64,000 nucleotides of DNA from Pseudoduganella namucuonensis (GTDB lineage Bacteria; Pseudomonadota; Gammaproteobacteria; Burkholderiales; Burkholderiaceae_D): NCBI RefSeq assembly GCF_900116645.1, contig NZ_FPBO01000014.1, positions 93,608 to 157,607 on the forward strand. Direction: 5' to 3'. Below are positions 17,056-26,202 of this stretch, piece after piece. The stretch's first letter is position 1. Each line of letters opens with the position of its first letter. A program made the translations under genes and the position numbers. A model generated the notes under the pieces. That model had not been told where the DNA came from and did no database searches. It worked only from the letters and a program-made list of their open reading frames with translations.

Positions 17056-19085
17056 CAGAGGTCGAGTACCAGGAGGGAGCCGCGGGCGCGGGAGCAGCAG
17101 GGCGTGAAACGGTCGTTGCGGGCTTTTTCCCCGGGGCTGAGGCATTGGTCGCGGTGCTCGGGTTCACCCTCGAGGACGCCGGTGACGCAGCTGCCGCAGA
17201 CGCCATGCCCGCATGAGGAACGCACGGCCACACCGCCGTTCGCCAGCGCCGCCAGGGCGCTGACGCCGGCGGGCACGTGGATCACGCGGCCGCTGCTGGC
17301 GAGGCGGATGTCGAAGGGCAGTCCGGGCGTGGTGTCGGTCGCGCCCGCGAAGTATTCGCGGTGGACCCGCTCCTCGGGCCAGGCGTGCCGCGCGGCGGTC
17401 GCGATGACCGCGTCCATGAAGGCGGCCGGGCCGCAGACGTAGACATGGGTGCCGGCCGCCGGGAACGCCAGCAGGGCGTCCAGGTCGAGCCGGGTGGGCG
17501 GGCTGCCCTCGCTGTAGTGGAAGTGCACGCGGCCGGCGAAGCGCGCGCCTGCCAGCGTGCCGCGGAAGGCGGCGCGCTGTTCGTCGCGGCAGCAGTAGTG
17601 CAGCTCGAAACCGGCGCCGTCGGCCGCCAGCTGTTCGGCCATGCTCAGGATGGGCGTGATGCCGATGCCGCCGGCCAGCAGGATGGTGTGGCGCGCCTCC
17701 CGTGCCAGCGGGAAGTGGTTGCGCGGCAGGCCGGTTTCAATGGTGTCGCCCTGGCGCAGCATGTCGTGCATGGCGCGCGAGCCGCCGCGCGAGTCCTCGC
17801 GGCGCAGCACGGCGATGCGGTAGCGCCGCGTTTCGCGCGGATCGTTGCAAAGCGAGTACTGGCGCACCGCGCCGCCCGGCGTGAGCACGTCTATGTGGGC
17901 GCCGGCGCTGAACCGCGGCAGCCGCTTGCCGCGCGGCGCGGCCAGTTCGAAGGAGCAGATGCCGTCCGCCTCCATCGTCCTGCGCGCCACGACCAGCCGC
18001 TGGCGTGCGGGCGGCCGGCCATCGGCACGGCCGCGCAGGTAGCTCGCGGTTCCCGTCCAGGCCAGCAGCGGCACGGCCAGCGCGCCCAGCAGCAACAGCA
18101 ATTGGCCGGCGACGCCGCCTATCCAGCCATAGTGCAGCGCCAGCATCCACAGGTAGAGGCGATGGCCGGGCGGATGGGCCGCGTGGGGGAGATGGCGCAG
18201 CAGCGCGCCGGTGGCGGGGTCGAAATGGAAGTAGCTGAGCGCGTTGGCGTGCGGCGCGTCGCGCGCCACGACTTCCAGCGTGATCGGGTCGCCGGCGGAT
18301 CGCGGCGCGCGCAATTGCAGTTTCCGCGGTTGCGGGGACAGCGCCTGCGCGCGCCGCCACAGCGCTTCCAGCGAAACCGGGACGGCGGGACGGGAGGGAG
18401 GCGCAGCCGCCGGCGCCACCGGTAGTCGCGCATCGCCGCCGATCGTCTCGACGGCCTGTTTCACCCATCCGAAGGCCTGGGGCAGGCCCGTGAGGGCGCT
18501 GGCCAGCAGTACGGGCGCGGCGTAAAGGGCGACGGTCTTGTGCAAATCGAGCTGGAAGGCCCGTCCGCGCAGGCCGGGCTTGAGCCGCCAAGCACCGCGC
18601 AGCAGGCGCGCGCTGGCGCGCCACCACAGCGCCATGCCGCCCACCGCCATGATGGCCGACAGCGCCAGCGCCAGGCCGCCCGCCAGCAGGTCGCCAAACG
18701 GCAGGTAAGCGAAGATGTGCACGCGGGCCAGCAAACCGAACGGGCCGCCATAAACGGCCTGGCTGCCCAGCACCCGGCCGCCGCATGGGTCGACAAAGAT
18801 CCAGCGGCCGTCGCTGAAGCGCACCCGCGCGCTGGCCTCGGCGTCGCCGGCCAGCCGGATGGCGGTGAGCGGGCCGGATGCCGGACTGGATGCGCGGGCG
18901 GCGTCCACCAGCGCGTCCAGCGCCAGGGGCGCGGCGCACGAGGGCACGCGCACCAGCCCGGGCAGCAGCAGCGGTTCGAGCTGGGGACGGAAGGCCATGC
19001 CGGCGCCGGTGACCGCCACAACGATGAACAGCAGGCCGGCCGTCAGCCCGGTCCAGCGGTGCGCTTGCAGCAGGCGGCGCATCAT
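17055..19085 (-). CDS. PepSY-TM / flavin reductase / [2Fe-2S] fusion oxidoreductase
   Basis: 676 residues in two modules. The N-terminal about 345 residues are a PepSY-associated TM protein: HRWTGLTAGLLFIVVAVTG, further spans, and histidines in LHKTVALY and LALHYGW that fit haem ligation. The C-terminal part is a VanB/phthalate-dioxygenase-type reductase: flavin motif RQYSLCNDP, NAD motif ILLAGGIGITPILSM, then a ferredoxin domain with SSCGHGVCGSC and a late cysteine in RFTPCC. PepSY-TM proteins of the FoxB/FpvG group help reduce ferric siderophores at the inner membrane; joining one to its own NAD(P)H-flavin-FeS module is an economical electron route. Two adjacent ATGs follow GGAGG; either may start. 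Confidence 0.82.
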   Translation of the reverse strand: MMRRLLQAHRWTGLTAGLLFIVVAVTGAGMAFRPQLEPLLLPGLVRVPSCAAPLALDALVDAARASSPASGPLTAIRLAGDAEASARVRFSDGRWIFVDPCGGRVLGSQAVYGGPFGLLARVHIFAYLPFGDLLAGGLALALSAIMAVGGMALWWRASARLLRGAWRLKPGLRGRAFQLDLHKTVALYAAPVLLASALTGLPQAFGWVKQAVETIGGDARLPVAPAAAPPSRPAVPVSLEALWRRAQALSPQPRKLQLRAPRSAGDPITLEVVARDAPHANALSYFHFDPATGALLRHLPHAAHPPGHRLYLWMLALHYGWIGGVAGQLLLLLGALAVPLLAWTGTASYLRGRADGRPPARQRLVVARRTMEADGICSFELAAPRGKRLPRFSAGAHIDVLTPGGAVRQYSLCNDPRETRRYRIAVLRREDSRGGSRAMHDMLRQGDTIETGLPRNHFPLAREARHTILLAGGIGITPILSMAEQLAADGAGFELHYCCRDEQRAAFRGTLAGARFAGRVHFHYSEGSPPTRLDLDALLAFPAAGTHVYVCGPAAFMDAVIATAARHAWPEERVHREYFAGATDTTPGLPFDIRLASSGRVIHVPAGVSALAALANGGVAVRSSCGHGVCGSCVTGVLEGEPEHRDQCLSPGEKARNDRFTPCCSRARGSLLVLDL

Positions 19086-19123
19086 GGCCTCCGATTTGGC
19101 TGGTCGTGGAAGCGGCGGGTCAA

Positions 19124-20689
19124 TCAGGCATCCAGCCACACATGCTCGGGGCAGGTGTATCCCATGAAGGCGCCCAGCGGATGCGAGGACACGCCTTTCA
19201 CCTTGGTGCTGTAGCCTTCGAGGTTGTTGATGAACAGCGGGATGCCGACGCCGCACTTCTCGTGCACCAGCACCTGCATGTCGGCGTACAACTGTTTGCG
19301 CTTGGCCTCGTCGGTTTCGGCGCGGGCCAGCAGCAGCAATTGGTCGAACTGCGGGTTGTTCCAGCCCGACTCGTTCCACGGCGCGTCGGACTTGAAAAAC
19401 TGGGTGAACAGCATGTCCGCGCTGGGGCGGGCGTTGACGTTGCCGAAACCGATGGGGGACTTCATCCAGTGCTTCGACCAGTAGCCGTCCGCCGAGACGC
19501 GTTTGAGCGCCAGCTTCAGGCCCGCCTTCTGCGCCGATTGCTGCAGCAGCATGCCCATGTCGACCGACCCGGTGGCGGCCACCGAGGCCACCACAGGCAG
19601 GGTCAGATCCAGCGCGCCGGCGCGGCGCAGGTGGTAGCGGGCGCGCTCCGGGTCGTAGGGCCGCTGCGGCAGGCCGGCGAAGTGGAAGCGGCTCGATGGC
19701 GGAATCGGCTGGTCGTTGGCGACCACCGCGTAGCCGCGGAACGCCGCGCGCTTCATTTGTTCGCGGTCGATCAGGTATTTCATGCCGAGTGTGAAATCGG
19801 GATTGCGGCCCAGGCCCACGGTCTGGCGTATCACCAGGTCGGTGTAGAGCCCGCCCTGGCTTTCCAGCACCTGGTAGCCGGGCTCGCTCTTGATGCGCTT
19901 GGTGGAGCGCGGATTGACCTCGTTCACCCAGTGCACGTCGCCGGACAGCAGGGCGTTGATGCGGGCCGATTCGTCCGGGATGCCGAACAGGGAGACCTGG
20001 TCCAGGTGGGGCAGGCCGGGCTTCCAGTACCGCGGGTTGCGCACGCCGATGGTGCGCACGCCCGGCGTGAACTCCTTGCAGACGAAGGCCCCGGTGCCGT
20101 TGGCGGTCGTGAAATTGCTGGCGCCGTCCTGCACGATGACGAAGTGCGAGGTCGCGAGGATGACGGGCAGGTCGGCGTTGGCGCCCTTCAGCGTGATCAC
20201 CACGGTCAGCGGGCCGGAGGCGCGCACGGATTCGAACTGCTGCGCCACCGAGCGCACCTTGGAGGCGACCGCGGGGTCGTTGTGGCGGTTCAGCGAGTAG
20301 ACCACGTCGGCCGACGTCAGCGGTTTGCCGTCGTGGAACTGCACGCCCTTGCGCAGGCGTATGGTCCAGGCGATGGCGTCGTCGGTCGCGATGTCCTCGG
20401 CCAGCATGTTCTGGGGCGCGAGGTGCGCGTCCAGCGATGTCAGGCCGCTGTAGAACATATGCGCGCGCAGGTAGTCGGTGGACAGCGCGCCCTTGGCGGG
20501 ATCGAGCGTGTCCGCGTTGGAGCTGGACTGGGTGGCGATGGTCAGCGTGCCGCCGCGGCGCGGTTGCGGGGCCGCGTGCAGCAGGCCGGAGGCCGACAGC
20601 AGCATGCCGCCGGCGGCCATGCCGCGTAGCATATCGCGCCTCGAGAACGGCGTTGCGATATCCTGTTCCTTGCAAAAATCGTGTTTCAT
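19124..20689 (-). CDS. Tat-exported ABC substrate-binding protein, DppA/OppA-like (SBP family 5)
   Basis: 521 residues. A twin-arginine signal SRRDMLRG is followed by a hydrophobic core and a signal end about LLHAAPQ. Family-5 features follow: GGTLTIATQ, LRKGVQFHDGKPLTSADVVYSLNR and ALLSGDVHWVNEVNP. It binds small peptides or similar ligands for an Opp/Dpp importer. No permease lies nearby; the importer at 1048-4735 lacks a binding protein, and both control regions share operator and flanking sequence, so they are probably partners. The reductase gene follows after 38 bp. An alternative in-frame ATG at 20725 exists; 20689 is preferred for its position before the Tat motif. Confidence 0.88.
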   Translation of the reverse strand: MKHDFCKEQDIATPFSRRDMLRGMAAGGMLLSASGLLHAAPQPRRGGTLTIATQSSSNADTLDPAKGALSTDYLRAHMFYSGLTSLDAHLAPQNMLAEDIATDDAIAWTIRLRKGVQFHDGKPLTSADVVYSLNRHNDPAVASKVRSVAQQFESVRASGPLTVVITLKGANADLPVILATSHFVIVQDGASNFTTANGTGAFVCKEFTPGVRTIGVRNPRYWKPGLPHLDQVSLFGIPDESARINALLSGDVHWVNEVNPRSTKRIKSEPGYQVLESQGGLYTDLVIRQTVGLGRNPDFTLGMKYLIDREQMKRAAFRGYAVVANDQPIPPSSRFHFAGLPQRPYDPERARYHLRRAGALDLTLPVVASVAATGSVDMGMLLQQSAQKAGLKLALKRVSADGYWSKHWMKSPIGFGNVNARPSADMLFTQFFKSDAPWNESGWNNPQFDQLLLLARAETDEAKRKQLYADMQVLVHEKCGVGIPLFINNLEGYSTKVKGVSSHPLGAFMGYTCPEHVWLDA

Positions 20690-20778
20690 CGTGGGTTGCC
20701 TTAGCTTGCTGATCGATGAATGCATTACATCATAATAAACCCGTCGAAATGTGGCGTTTCCGGCGCCCCGCGGCACAC

Positions 20779-20816
20779 AAACGGCGGTTTTCCAGGGGCG
20801 CGGCAGCATACATTGC
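20779..20816 (-). promoter_or_regulatory. Putative Lrp-type operator with companion element (site B)
   Basis: GCA-TACAT-TGC (20806-20816) lies 122 bp before the binding-protein start. Companion AAACGGCGGTTT lies at 20779-20790. ACACAAACG, one variable base and CGGTTTT match site A at almost every position. This is the strongest sequence link between the orphan importer and this binding protein. Confidence 0.6.
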
Positions 20817-20963
20817 CGGCCGTAGAAAATGCTGCGGCCCCCGCAAAACTTGCCTTTGAATAGCCGCCGGCGGCCGGCAACTAAGCAGAAAAAACCGCGT
20901 CCCGTCCGTACAATGAATCGAGTAGTCCGAGGCAACCAGACAAATCGATACAGAGAGAGCACG

Positions 20964-22193
20964 ATGGACAATACAAGCATACTTAAGTCGAACCCTTGGC
21001 CAGGCAAGAAAAACGCTTCGGCCGCGCCGGCGGCCTCCCTGGACGCGGCCGGCCAGACCATACGCTCGCGCATCGCCGTGATCGATTTCATGCGCGGCTT
21101 CGTCATGCTGATCATGTTGTTCGACCACGTGCGCGAGACGCTGTACCTGCACATGCAGGTGACCGATCCCATGACGGTCGCCGAGACGGCGCCGGAGCTG
21201 TTCTTCACCCGCATGGCGGCCCATTTCTGCGCGCCGATGTTCGTCTTCCTCACCGGCCTGTCGGCCTGGCTGTACGCCCATCCGGCCGCCGGCCCGCGCG
21301 ACGCCACCGGCTTCCTCGTCAAGCGCGGCCTGCTGCTGGTGGCGCTGGAACTGGTGGTGGTCAATTTCGCCTGGGCCGGCAAGTTCCCGCCGCCCGTGAT
21401 CTATCTGCAGGTGATCTGGGTGATCGGCCTGGCCATGATCTTCCTGGCGCTGGTGCACAAGCTGCCCCTCAAACTGCTCGGCGGCGTGGGCCTGGCCATC
21501 GTGTTCGGCCACAACGCGCTGACCTGGATCAGCTTCGCCCCGAACGAGACCGGCTACAGCCTGTGGACCATCCTGCTGCATCGCGGCTTCCTGGTCGCCG
21601 ACGGCGCCGTGAAGTTCAAGGTCACCTATCCGCTGCTGCCATGGATAGGCGTGATCCTGGTGGGCTACGCCGCCGGTCCGCTGTATGGCCGCGCCATGGC
21701 GCCCGGGCGCCGCAGGCGCTTGCTGCTGGCGCTGGGCGCGGGCGCGCTGCTGTTGCTGGCCGTGCTGCGCGGCTTCAACATCTACGGCGAGGAATTGCCG
21801 TGGGTGTATGGCGAAACCACCGTGCGGACCGTGATGTCCTTCTTTAACTTCACCAAGTACCCGCCGTCGCTGGACTTCCTGCTGATGACCATAGGCTCCA
21901 GCCTGTTGCTGATGGCGTGGCTGGAACCGAAGGACAACTGGTTCACCCGCGCCTGCGTCACGTTTGGCGGCGCGCCCATGTTCTACTACCTGCTGCACCT
22001 GTATGTCGTGCTGGCCATGCAGCACATCCTGGTTGCGGTGTTCGGCGCCAACCACGGCGAGCGTTTCGGCATCGACGTGTTCTGGCCGATCTGGGTGGTG
22101 TCGCTGGCGCTGATGCCGCTGCTGTACGTTCCCTGCCGCGCGTTCGCCAACTACAAGCGCACCTCGGAGCGGGCATGGGTACGTTACTTCTGA
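20964..22193 (+). CDS. DUF1624/heparan-alpha-glucosaminide N-acetyltransferase-like membrane protein
   Basis: 409 residues with about ten hydrophobic segments. The N-terminal motif RIAVIDFMRGFVMLIMLFDHVRE, with its conserved aspartate and histidine, marks the YeiB/HGSNAT (DUF1624) family of membrane acetyltransferases. Substrates in bacteria are mostly unknown. The ATG follows GAGAGAGCACG. It is transcribed divergently from the ABC binding protein, and the next gene overlaps its end by 19 nt. Confidence 0.78.
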   Translation: MDNTSILKSNPWPGKKNASAAPAASLDAAGQTIRSRIAVIDFMRGFVMLIMLFDHVRETLYLHMQVTDPMTVAETAPELFFTRMAAHFCAPMFVFLTGLSAWLYAHPAAGPRDATGFLVKRGLLLVALELVVVNFAWAGKFPPPVIYLQVIWVIGLAMIFLALVHKLPLKLLGGVGLAIVFGHNALTWISFAPNETGYSLWTILLHRGFLVADGAVKFKVTYPLLPWIGVILVGYAAGPLYGRAMAPGRRRRLLLALGAGALLLLAVLRGFNIYGEELPWVYGETTVRTVMSFFNFTKYPPSLDFLLMTIGSSLLLMAWLEPKDNWFTRACVTFGGAPMFYYLLHLYVVLAMQHILVAVFGANHGERFGIDVFWPIWVVSLALMPLLYVPCRAFANYKRTSERAWVRYF

Positions 22194-22900
22194 AATCGCT
22201 GGCCTGCGTGTCGGCGCTGGCCTGCTGCCAGGCGCTCGCCACGGAGGACAGCGGCACGCCGGGTCCGGGCCGCTGGGAAATCAACACCGGCGCGAGCCTG
22301 GAGTTGCTCGACGGGGCCGGGACGCTGGCGCTGCCGGACACCGAGGTCAACTATGGCATCGGCGAGGCGCTGCAACTGACGCTGGCCATGCCGCTGGTGC
22401 GGCTGCGCGAGGATGGCGCGCGCGCCCGCTCCGGCTGGGGCAGCGCCACGGCGGGCGCCAAATGGCGCTTGCTGGAGGACGAGGGCGGCATGTCGCTGGC
22501 CTTGTTCCCGCGCTTCACCTGGAATCCCGCCTCCAGCGCGGCGCGCCGCGGCCTGGCCTCCCCCGGGCACAGCCTGCTGATGCCGGTGATCGTGGGTTTC
22601 AGCCATGGCGGCAGCGCCGTGTACGCGGAACTGGGGCGCAATCTGGTCCAGCGCGGCCCGCACGAATGGCAGGCGGGCCTCAAGGCGACCAAGCAGTGCA
22701 CCGAGACCTTCGAATGCATCGCGGAGCTGGAACACAGCCGCGTCCCGCGCGATGGCAGCCAGACCATGGCCAGCGCGGGCGGCAAATGGCGCTTGAGCGA
22801 CAGCGTGATCGTCGAGGGCAGCGCCGGCCGGGATATCGGCGGGGGCCGCGAGGGGCGGCGCCGCCTGGTGCTGTACCTGGGCCTGCAGCTCCTGCGCTGA
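22175..22900 (+). CDS. Outer-membrane transporter-like protein of unknown function
   Basis: 241 residues with a signal peptide (ends CCQALATE). The rest is a series of amphipathic beta strands (WEINTGASLELL, VNYGIGEALQLTLAMPLVRL, SGWGSATAGAKWRLL, AVYAELGRNLV) and a terminal LVLYLGLQLLR, which suggests a small beta barrel. GGAG lies before the ATG. The start overlaps the membrane acyltransferase gene, suggesting coupled translation. Function not recognised beyond this. Confidence 0.65.
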   Translation: MGTLLLKSLACVSALACCQALATEDSGTPGPGRWEINTGASLELLDGAGTLALPDTEVNYGIGEALQLTLAMPLVRLREDGARARSGWGSATAGAKWRLLEDEGGMSLALFPRFTWNPASSAARRGLASPGHSLLMPVIVGFSHGGSAVYAELGRNLVQRGPHEWQAGLKATKQCTETFECIAELEHSRVPRDGSQTMASAGGKWRLSDSVIVEGSAGRDIGGGREGRRRLVLYLGLQLLR

Positions 22901-22906
22901 GGCGTC

Positions 22907-23482
22907 CTACACGTTCACGCCGAACGAGGAGGCCAGCGCGCCCAGGCCGCCCTTGTAGCCCTGGCCGACGGCGCGGAACTTCCAGTCGCCGCCGTAGCGG
23001 TAAATCTCGCCGAATATCAGCGCCGTTTCGGTGGAACCGTCCTCGGACAGGTCGTAGCGCGCGATCTCGGTGTTGTCGGCCAGGTTGACGCAGCGGACGA
23101 AGGCGCGCTGCACCTGGCCGAAATTCTGGCGGCGCGCGTCGGCCTCGTGGATGGTGACGCAGACGGCGACGCGGTCCACGTCGGCCGGCACCCTGGCCAG
23201 GTCGATGGCCACGGTCTCGTCGTCCCCCTCGCCGGCGCCGGTGCGGTTGTCGCCCGAATGGGCGACGGAGCCGTCGGGCGATTTCAGGTTGTTATAGAAG
23301 ATGAAATCGGTGTCGGCGCGCACCTTGCCGTCCACCTTCAGCAGGAAGGCCGAGCCGTCGATGTCGAAGGCCGCGCCGTCGGTGTTGCGCACATCCCATC
23401 CCAATCCCACGACGAGCTTGGACAAGCCGGGCGCTTCCTTGCTCAGGTTGACGTTGCCGCCTTTTTGCAGACTGATAGCCAT
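22907..23482 (-). CDS. TerD family (tellurium resistance/stress) protein
   Basis: 191 residues, the normal length for TerD. Signature segments are LSKLVVGLGWDVR, FDIDGSAFLL, FYNNLKSPDGSVAHSGDNRTG and DDETVAIDLARVP, with acidic calcium-binding residues. TerD proteins bind calcium and take part in tellurite, phage and envelope-stress responses. Here it stands alone without other ter genes, convergent with the outer-membrane gene with 6 bp between stops. Confidence 0.88.
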   Translation of the reverse strand: MAISLQKGGNVNLSKEAPGLSKLVVGLGWDVRNTDGAAFDIDGSAFLLKVDGKVRADTDFIFYNNLKSPDGSVAHSGDNRTGAGEGDDETVAIDLARVPADVDRVAVCVTIHEADARRQNFGQVQRAFVRCVNLADNTEIARYDLSEDGSTETALIFGEIYRYGGDWKFRAVGQGYKGGLGALASSFGVNV

Positions 23483-23557
23483 GATGTGGTTTCCTCAAGA
23501 TAGTCGATGCCGAAACGTTACCACAAGCGCCGCGGCAAGGAAAACCGGAGGGGATGG

Positions 23558-23612
23558 CAAGCGGGCCGAGCCCCATTTGGGGCCAGGCCCCAAATGGGGC
23601 TCGGCCCGCTTG
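23558..23612. repeat. Perfect 26-bp inverted repeat
   Basis: 26-bp arms with no mismatch around loop CAG, containing GCCCCATTTGGGGC and its complement. It lies between the upstream side of the TerD gene and the end of the deacylase gene, so it could end the deacylase operon. The GGGGCCAGGCCCC centre recalls dispersed palindromes of Oxalobacteraceae genomes; copy number cannot be judged here. Confidence 0.7.
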
Positions 23613-23634
23613 ACGGGGAGCCCGGCCGGGGAGC

Positions 23635-24588
23635 TCAGTCGAGCAGGCGGCCGAAGCGGACCACGGTGACGCCGGCGCGCAGCTGGCGCAGCGAGGGCAT
23701 CACCAGCACGCAGTTGGGATAGGGGGTGTACACGGGTTCGACGCCGTTCCAGCCGATCACCGTGCCGGCCTCCTCGAACAATTCCAGGCCGGTGTAGTCG
23801 GCGGCGAAGCGGAAGTCCACGCCGTCGGCCACCACGGGCTCCGTCACGCGCACCAGCAGGCAGCGCTCGGGCAGGGGCTTGAGCCAGCCTTCGGGGACGT
23901 CGGACAGGTCCAGGTTGCCGCACAGGACCAGGAAGCGCGCGCAGCAGTTCTTGGCCACCGCCACGGCCGAGGCCTCCCAGTGCTGGCCGCATTCGACCAG
24001 CAGCGCGTTGCGGGCGCTGGCGGGATCGCCGAAGGCGCCGTAGTCGCGCATCCGGCGGCCCTCCGGGTGGCCCTCGTCGCTGACGATCCAGGCCGGCGTG
24101 GCGAGCCGCCGCGCCAGGGCGATGCCCTTGTCCAGCGGGCCGCACACGTTCAGCGGCGCGCTGCGCTCGTGCATGGAATGCAGGTCGAGCAGGAAATCGA
24201 CCTCGTCGATCAGCGGGCGCATGGCGCGGGCGCGGCGCAGTTCCGACGAGTCCAGTTCCAGATTGTCCAGCGTGGCGGGATGCCACACGCGGTTGAAGTC
24301 CTGGTCGACGAAACGCGAGGCGTCCGGCGCGGCGGGGTCGAAACGCCGGTAGGCCTCGACGTTGGCGAAGGCCAGCGTGACGCGTCCGCGGCGTGGACGG
24401 ACGCGGCCGTCCAGCAGGGCCTTCACGGCGATGGCGCCGCACACCTCGTTGCCGTGCGTGAGCGCGTTGATCATCGTGTGGCTGCCGGGCACGCCGCTGT
24501 CGAAACTGTACACGTAGGGCACGCCGGTGTTGCCCTCGGCGTAGGCGCCGATGTCCGGGAAGTCGACCTCGATCGGATAGGGGACCAT
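23635..24588 (-). CDS. Succinylglutamate desuccinylase/aspartoacylase family zinc deacylase
   Basis: 317 residues. Zinc-ligand motif ALTHGNEVCG (H-x2-E) lies near residue 48, the second histidine is in LLDLHSMHE, and a late glutamate is in ALLVECGQHW. These M14-like enzymes remove acyl groups from N-acyl amino acids; the relative DoeB deacetylates N-acetyl-diaminobutyrate in ectoine breakdown. It follows the aldehyde dehydrogenase gene by 5 bp and shares its promoter. Together with the aminotransferase and Lrp-type regulator this recalls ectoine (doe) operons, but ectoine hydrolase is not present here. Confidence 0.82.
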   Translation of the reverse strand: MVPYPIEVDFPDIGAYAEGNTGVPYVYSFDSGVPGSHTMINALTHGNEVCGAIAVKALLDGRVRPRRGRVTLAFANVEAYRRFDPAAPDASRFVDQDFNRVWHPATLDNLELDSSELRRARAMRPLIDEVDFLLDLHSMHERSAPLNVCGPLDKGIALARRLATPAWIVSDEGHPEGRRMRDYGAFGDPASARNALLVECGQHWEASAVAVAKNCCARFLVLCGNLDLSDVPEGWLKPLPERCLLVRVTEPVVADGVDFRFAADYTGLELFEEAGTVIGWNGVEPVYTPYPNCVLVMPSLRQLRAGVTVVRFGRLLD

Positions 24589-24593
24589 GTTCG

Positions 24594-26087
24594 TCACTTC
24601 AAGCCTCCGAGGCAGAGATATTTGGTGTGCATGTAGTCGTCCAGGCCGTAGCGCGATCCCTCGCGGCCGTAGCCGGATTCCTTGACTCCGCCGAACGGCG
24701 CCACCTCGGCCGCCAGCGCCCCTTCGTTGATGCCGACGATGCCGGTCTCCAGCCGGTCCGCGACGCGCCAGACGCGGGCGATGTCGCGCGTGTAGAAATA
24801 CGCGGCCAGGCCGAAGGGCGTGTCGTTGGCCAGCGCAACCACGTCCTCCTCGCCGTGGAAGCTGAACAGCGCCACCAGCGGGCCGAAGGTCTCCTCGTGC
24901 GCCAGGCGCATGGCCGGCGTGGCCTCGGCCAGCACGGTGGGCGCGAAGTAGCGCGGCTGGCCGTCCGCCATGGCCAGCGGCTTGCCGCCGCACAGCACGC
25001 GGGCGCCGTGCGCCAGCGCGTCCTCGACGTGGCTGGCGACCTTGTCGAGCGCGCGGCTGTTGATCAGGGGGCCGATCTGGGAGGCCGGATCGCTGGCCGG
25101 GCCGACCTTGAGCGCGGCCACGCGGGCGGCCAGCCTGGCCGAGAAGTCGCCGTACACGCCCTCCTGCACGTAGACGCGGTTGGGCGAGACGCAGGTCTGG
25201 CCGCCGTTGCGGAACTTGGCGGCCATCAGGCCGTTGACGGCGGCGTCCAGGTCGGCGTCCTCGAAGACGATGAAGGGCGCGTTGCCGCCCAGTTCCAGCG
25301 ACAGCTTCTTCAGCGTGGCCGCGCCGTCGCGCGCCAGCGTCTTGCCGACCGCGGTGGAGCCGGTGAAGGTGATTTTGCGCACGCGGGCGTCCTCCATCCA
25401 CGCGCCGGCCACCAGCGGCGTGTTCTCGCGCGAGGCCACCACGATGTTCAGGACCCCGGGCGGGAAACCGGCCTCGTGGCCCAGCTGGACCAGGGCCAGC
25501 GCCGTCAGCGGCGTGTCTTCGGCCGGTTTCGCCACCACGGTGCAGCCGGCGGCCAGCGCGGGGGCGATCTTGCGGGCGATCATGGCGAGCGGGAAGTTCC
25601 ATGGCGTGATGGCGGCCACCACGCCGACCGGTTCCTTCACCACCATCAGCTTCTTGCCGCGCGCCGGTTCGGGGATCATGTCGCCGTAGGCGCGCACGGC
25701 CTCCTCGGCGAACCATTCGACGTAGGAGGCGCCATAGGCCACTTCGCCGCGCGCCTCGGCCAGCGGCTTGCCCTGCTCGCGCGAAATGATGCGCGCCAGG
25801 TCCTCCGCGTTGGCCTGGATCAGGGCGTGCCAGCGTTTGAGCAACTGGGCGCGCTCGCGCGCGCTGCGGGCGCGCCAGGCCTCGAAGGCCGCGGCGGCGC
25901 TGTCGGCCGCGTCCCGCGCGTCCCGCGCCGCGCTGTCGGGGACGTCGGCGAATCGGGCGCCGGTGGCCGGGTCGCGCACGTCATAGCGCGCGCCACTGGC
26001 GCAGGGCAGCCAGGCGCCGCCGATGTAGTTGCCGCTCCGGACCAGCTCTGGACGGTCCAGGCCGGCGAGGTCGTAGGTTTGGGTCAT
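24594..26087 (-). CDS. NAD(P)-dependent semialdehyde dehydrogenase, GabD-like
   Basis: 497 residues. PWNFPLAMIARKIAPALAAGC, FTGSTAVGKTLA, LELGGNAPFIVFEDAD and catalytic Cys299 in GGQTCVSPNR are those of succinate-semialdehyde dehydrogenases (GabD). GGVKESGYGREGSRYGLDDYM ends the protein. It probably oxidises a semialdehyde made by the aminotransferase encoded nearby. The start at 26087 is taken because the conserved NYIGGAW follows about 20 residues later; ribosome-site evidence is weak. Preceded by operator site C. Confidence 0.88.
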   Translation of the reverse strand: MTQTYDLAGLDRPELVRSGNYIGGAWLPCASGARYDVRDPATGARFADVPDSAARDARDAADSAAAAFEAWRARSARERAQLLKRWHALIQANAEDLARIISREQGKPLAEARGEVAYGASYVEWFAEEAVRAYGDMIPEPARGKKLMVVKEPVGVVAAITPWNFPLAMIARKIAPALAAGCTVVAKPAEDTPLTALALVQLGHEAGFPPGVLNIVVASRENTPLVAGAWMEDARVRKITFTGSTAVGKTLARDGAATLKKLSLELGGNAPFIVFEDADLDAAVNGLMAAKFRNGGQTCVSPNRVYVQEGVYGDFSARLAARVAALKVGPASDPASQIGPLINSRALDKVASHVEDALAHGARVLCGGKPLAMADGQPRYFAPTVLAEATPAMRLAHEETFGPLVALFSFHGEEDVVALANDTPFGLAAYFYTRDIARVWRVADRLETGIVGINEGALAAEVAPFGGVKESGYGREGSRYGLDDYMHTKYLCLGGLK

Positions 26088-26202
26088 TTGTGTCTGCTCT
26101 TGTTGGTGGAGGGGCGGCCAGCGGCCGGTCATGAACAACTGTGTCCATGGTAGTACGGGGGAGGGGGAGGGGGAGGCCGAAATCGGGGCCGGAGAGCGGG
26201 GG

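Noticed and set aside
19086..20675. Upstream extension of the PepSY-fusion frame over the binding-protein gene
   Set aside because: The frame stays open through the neighbouring gene, but that part is Arg-rich out-of-frame sequence; PepSY similarity begins at 19085 with a GGAGG site.
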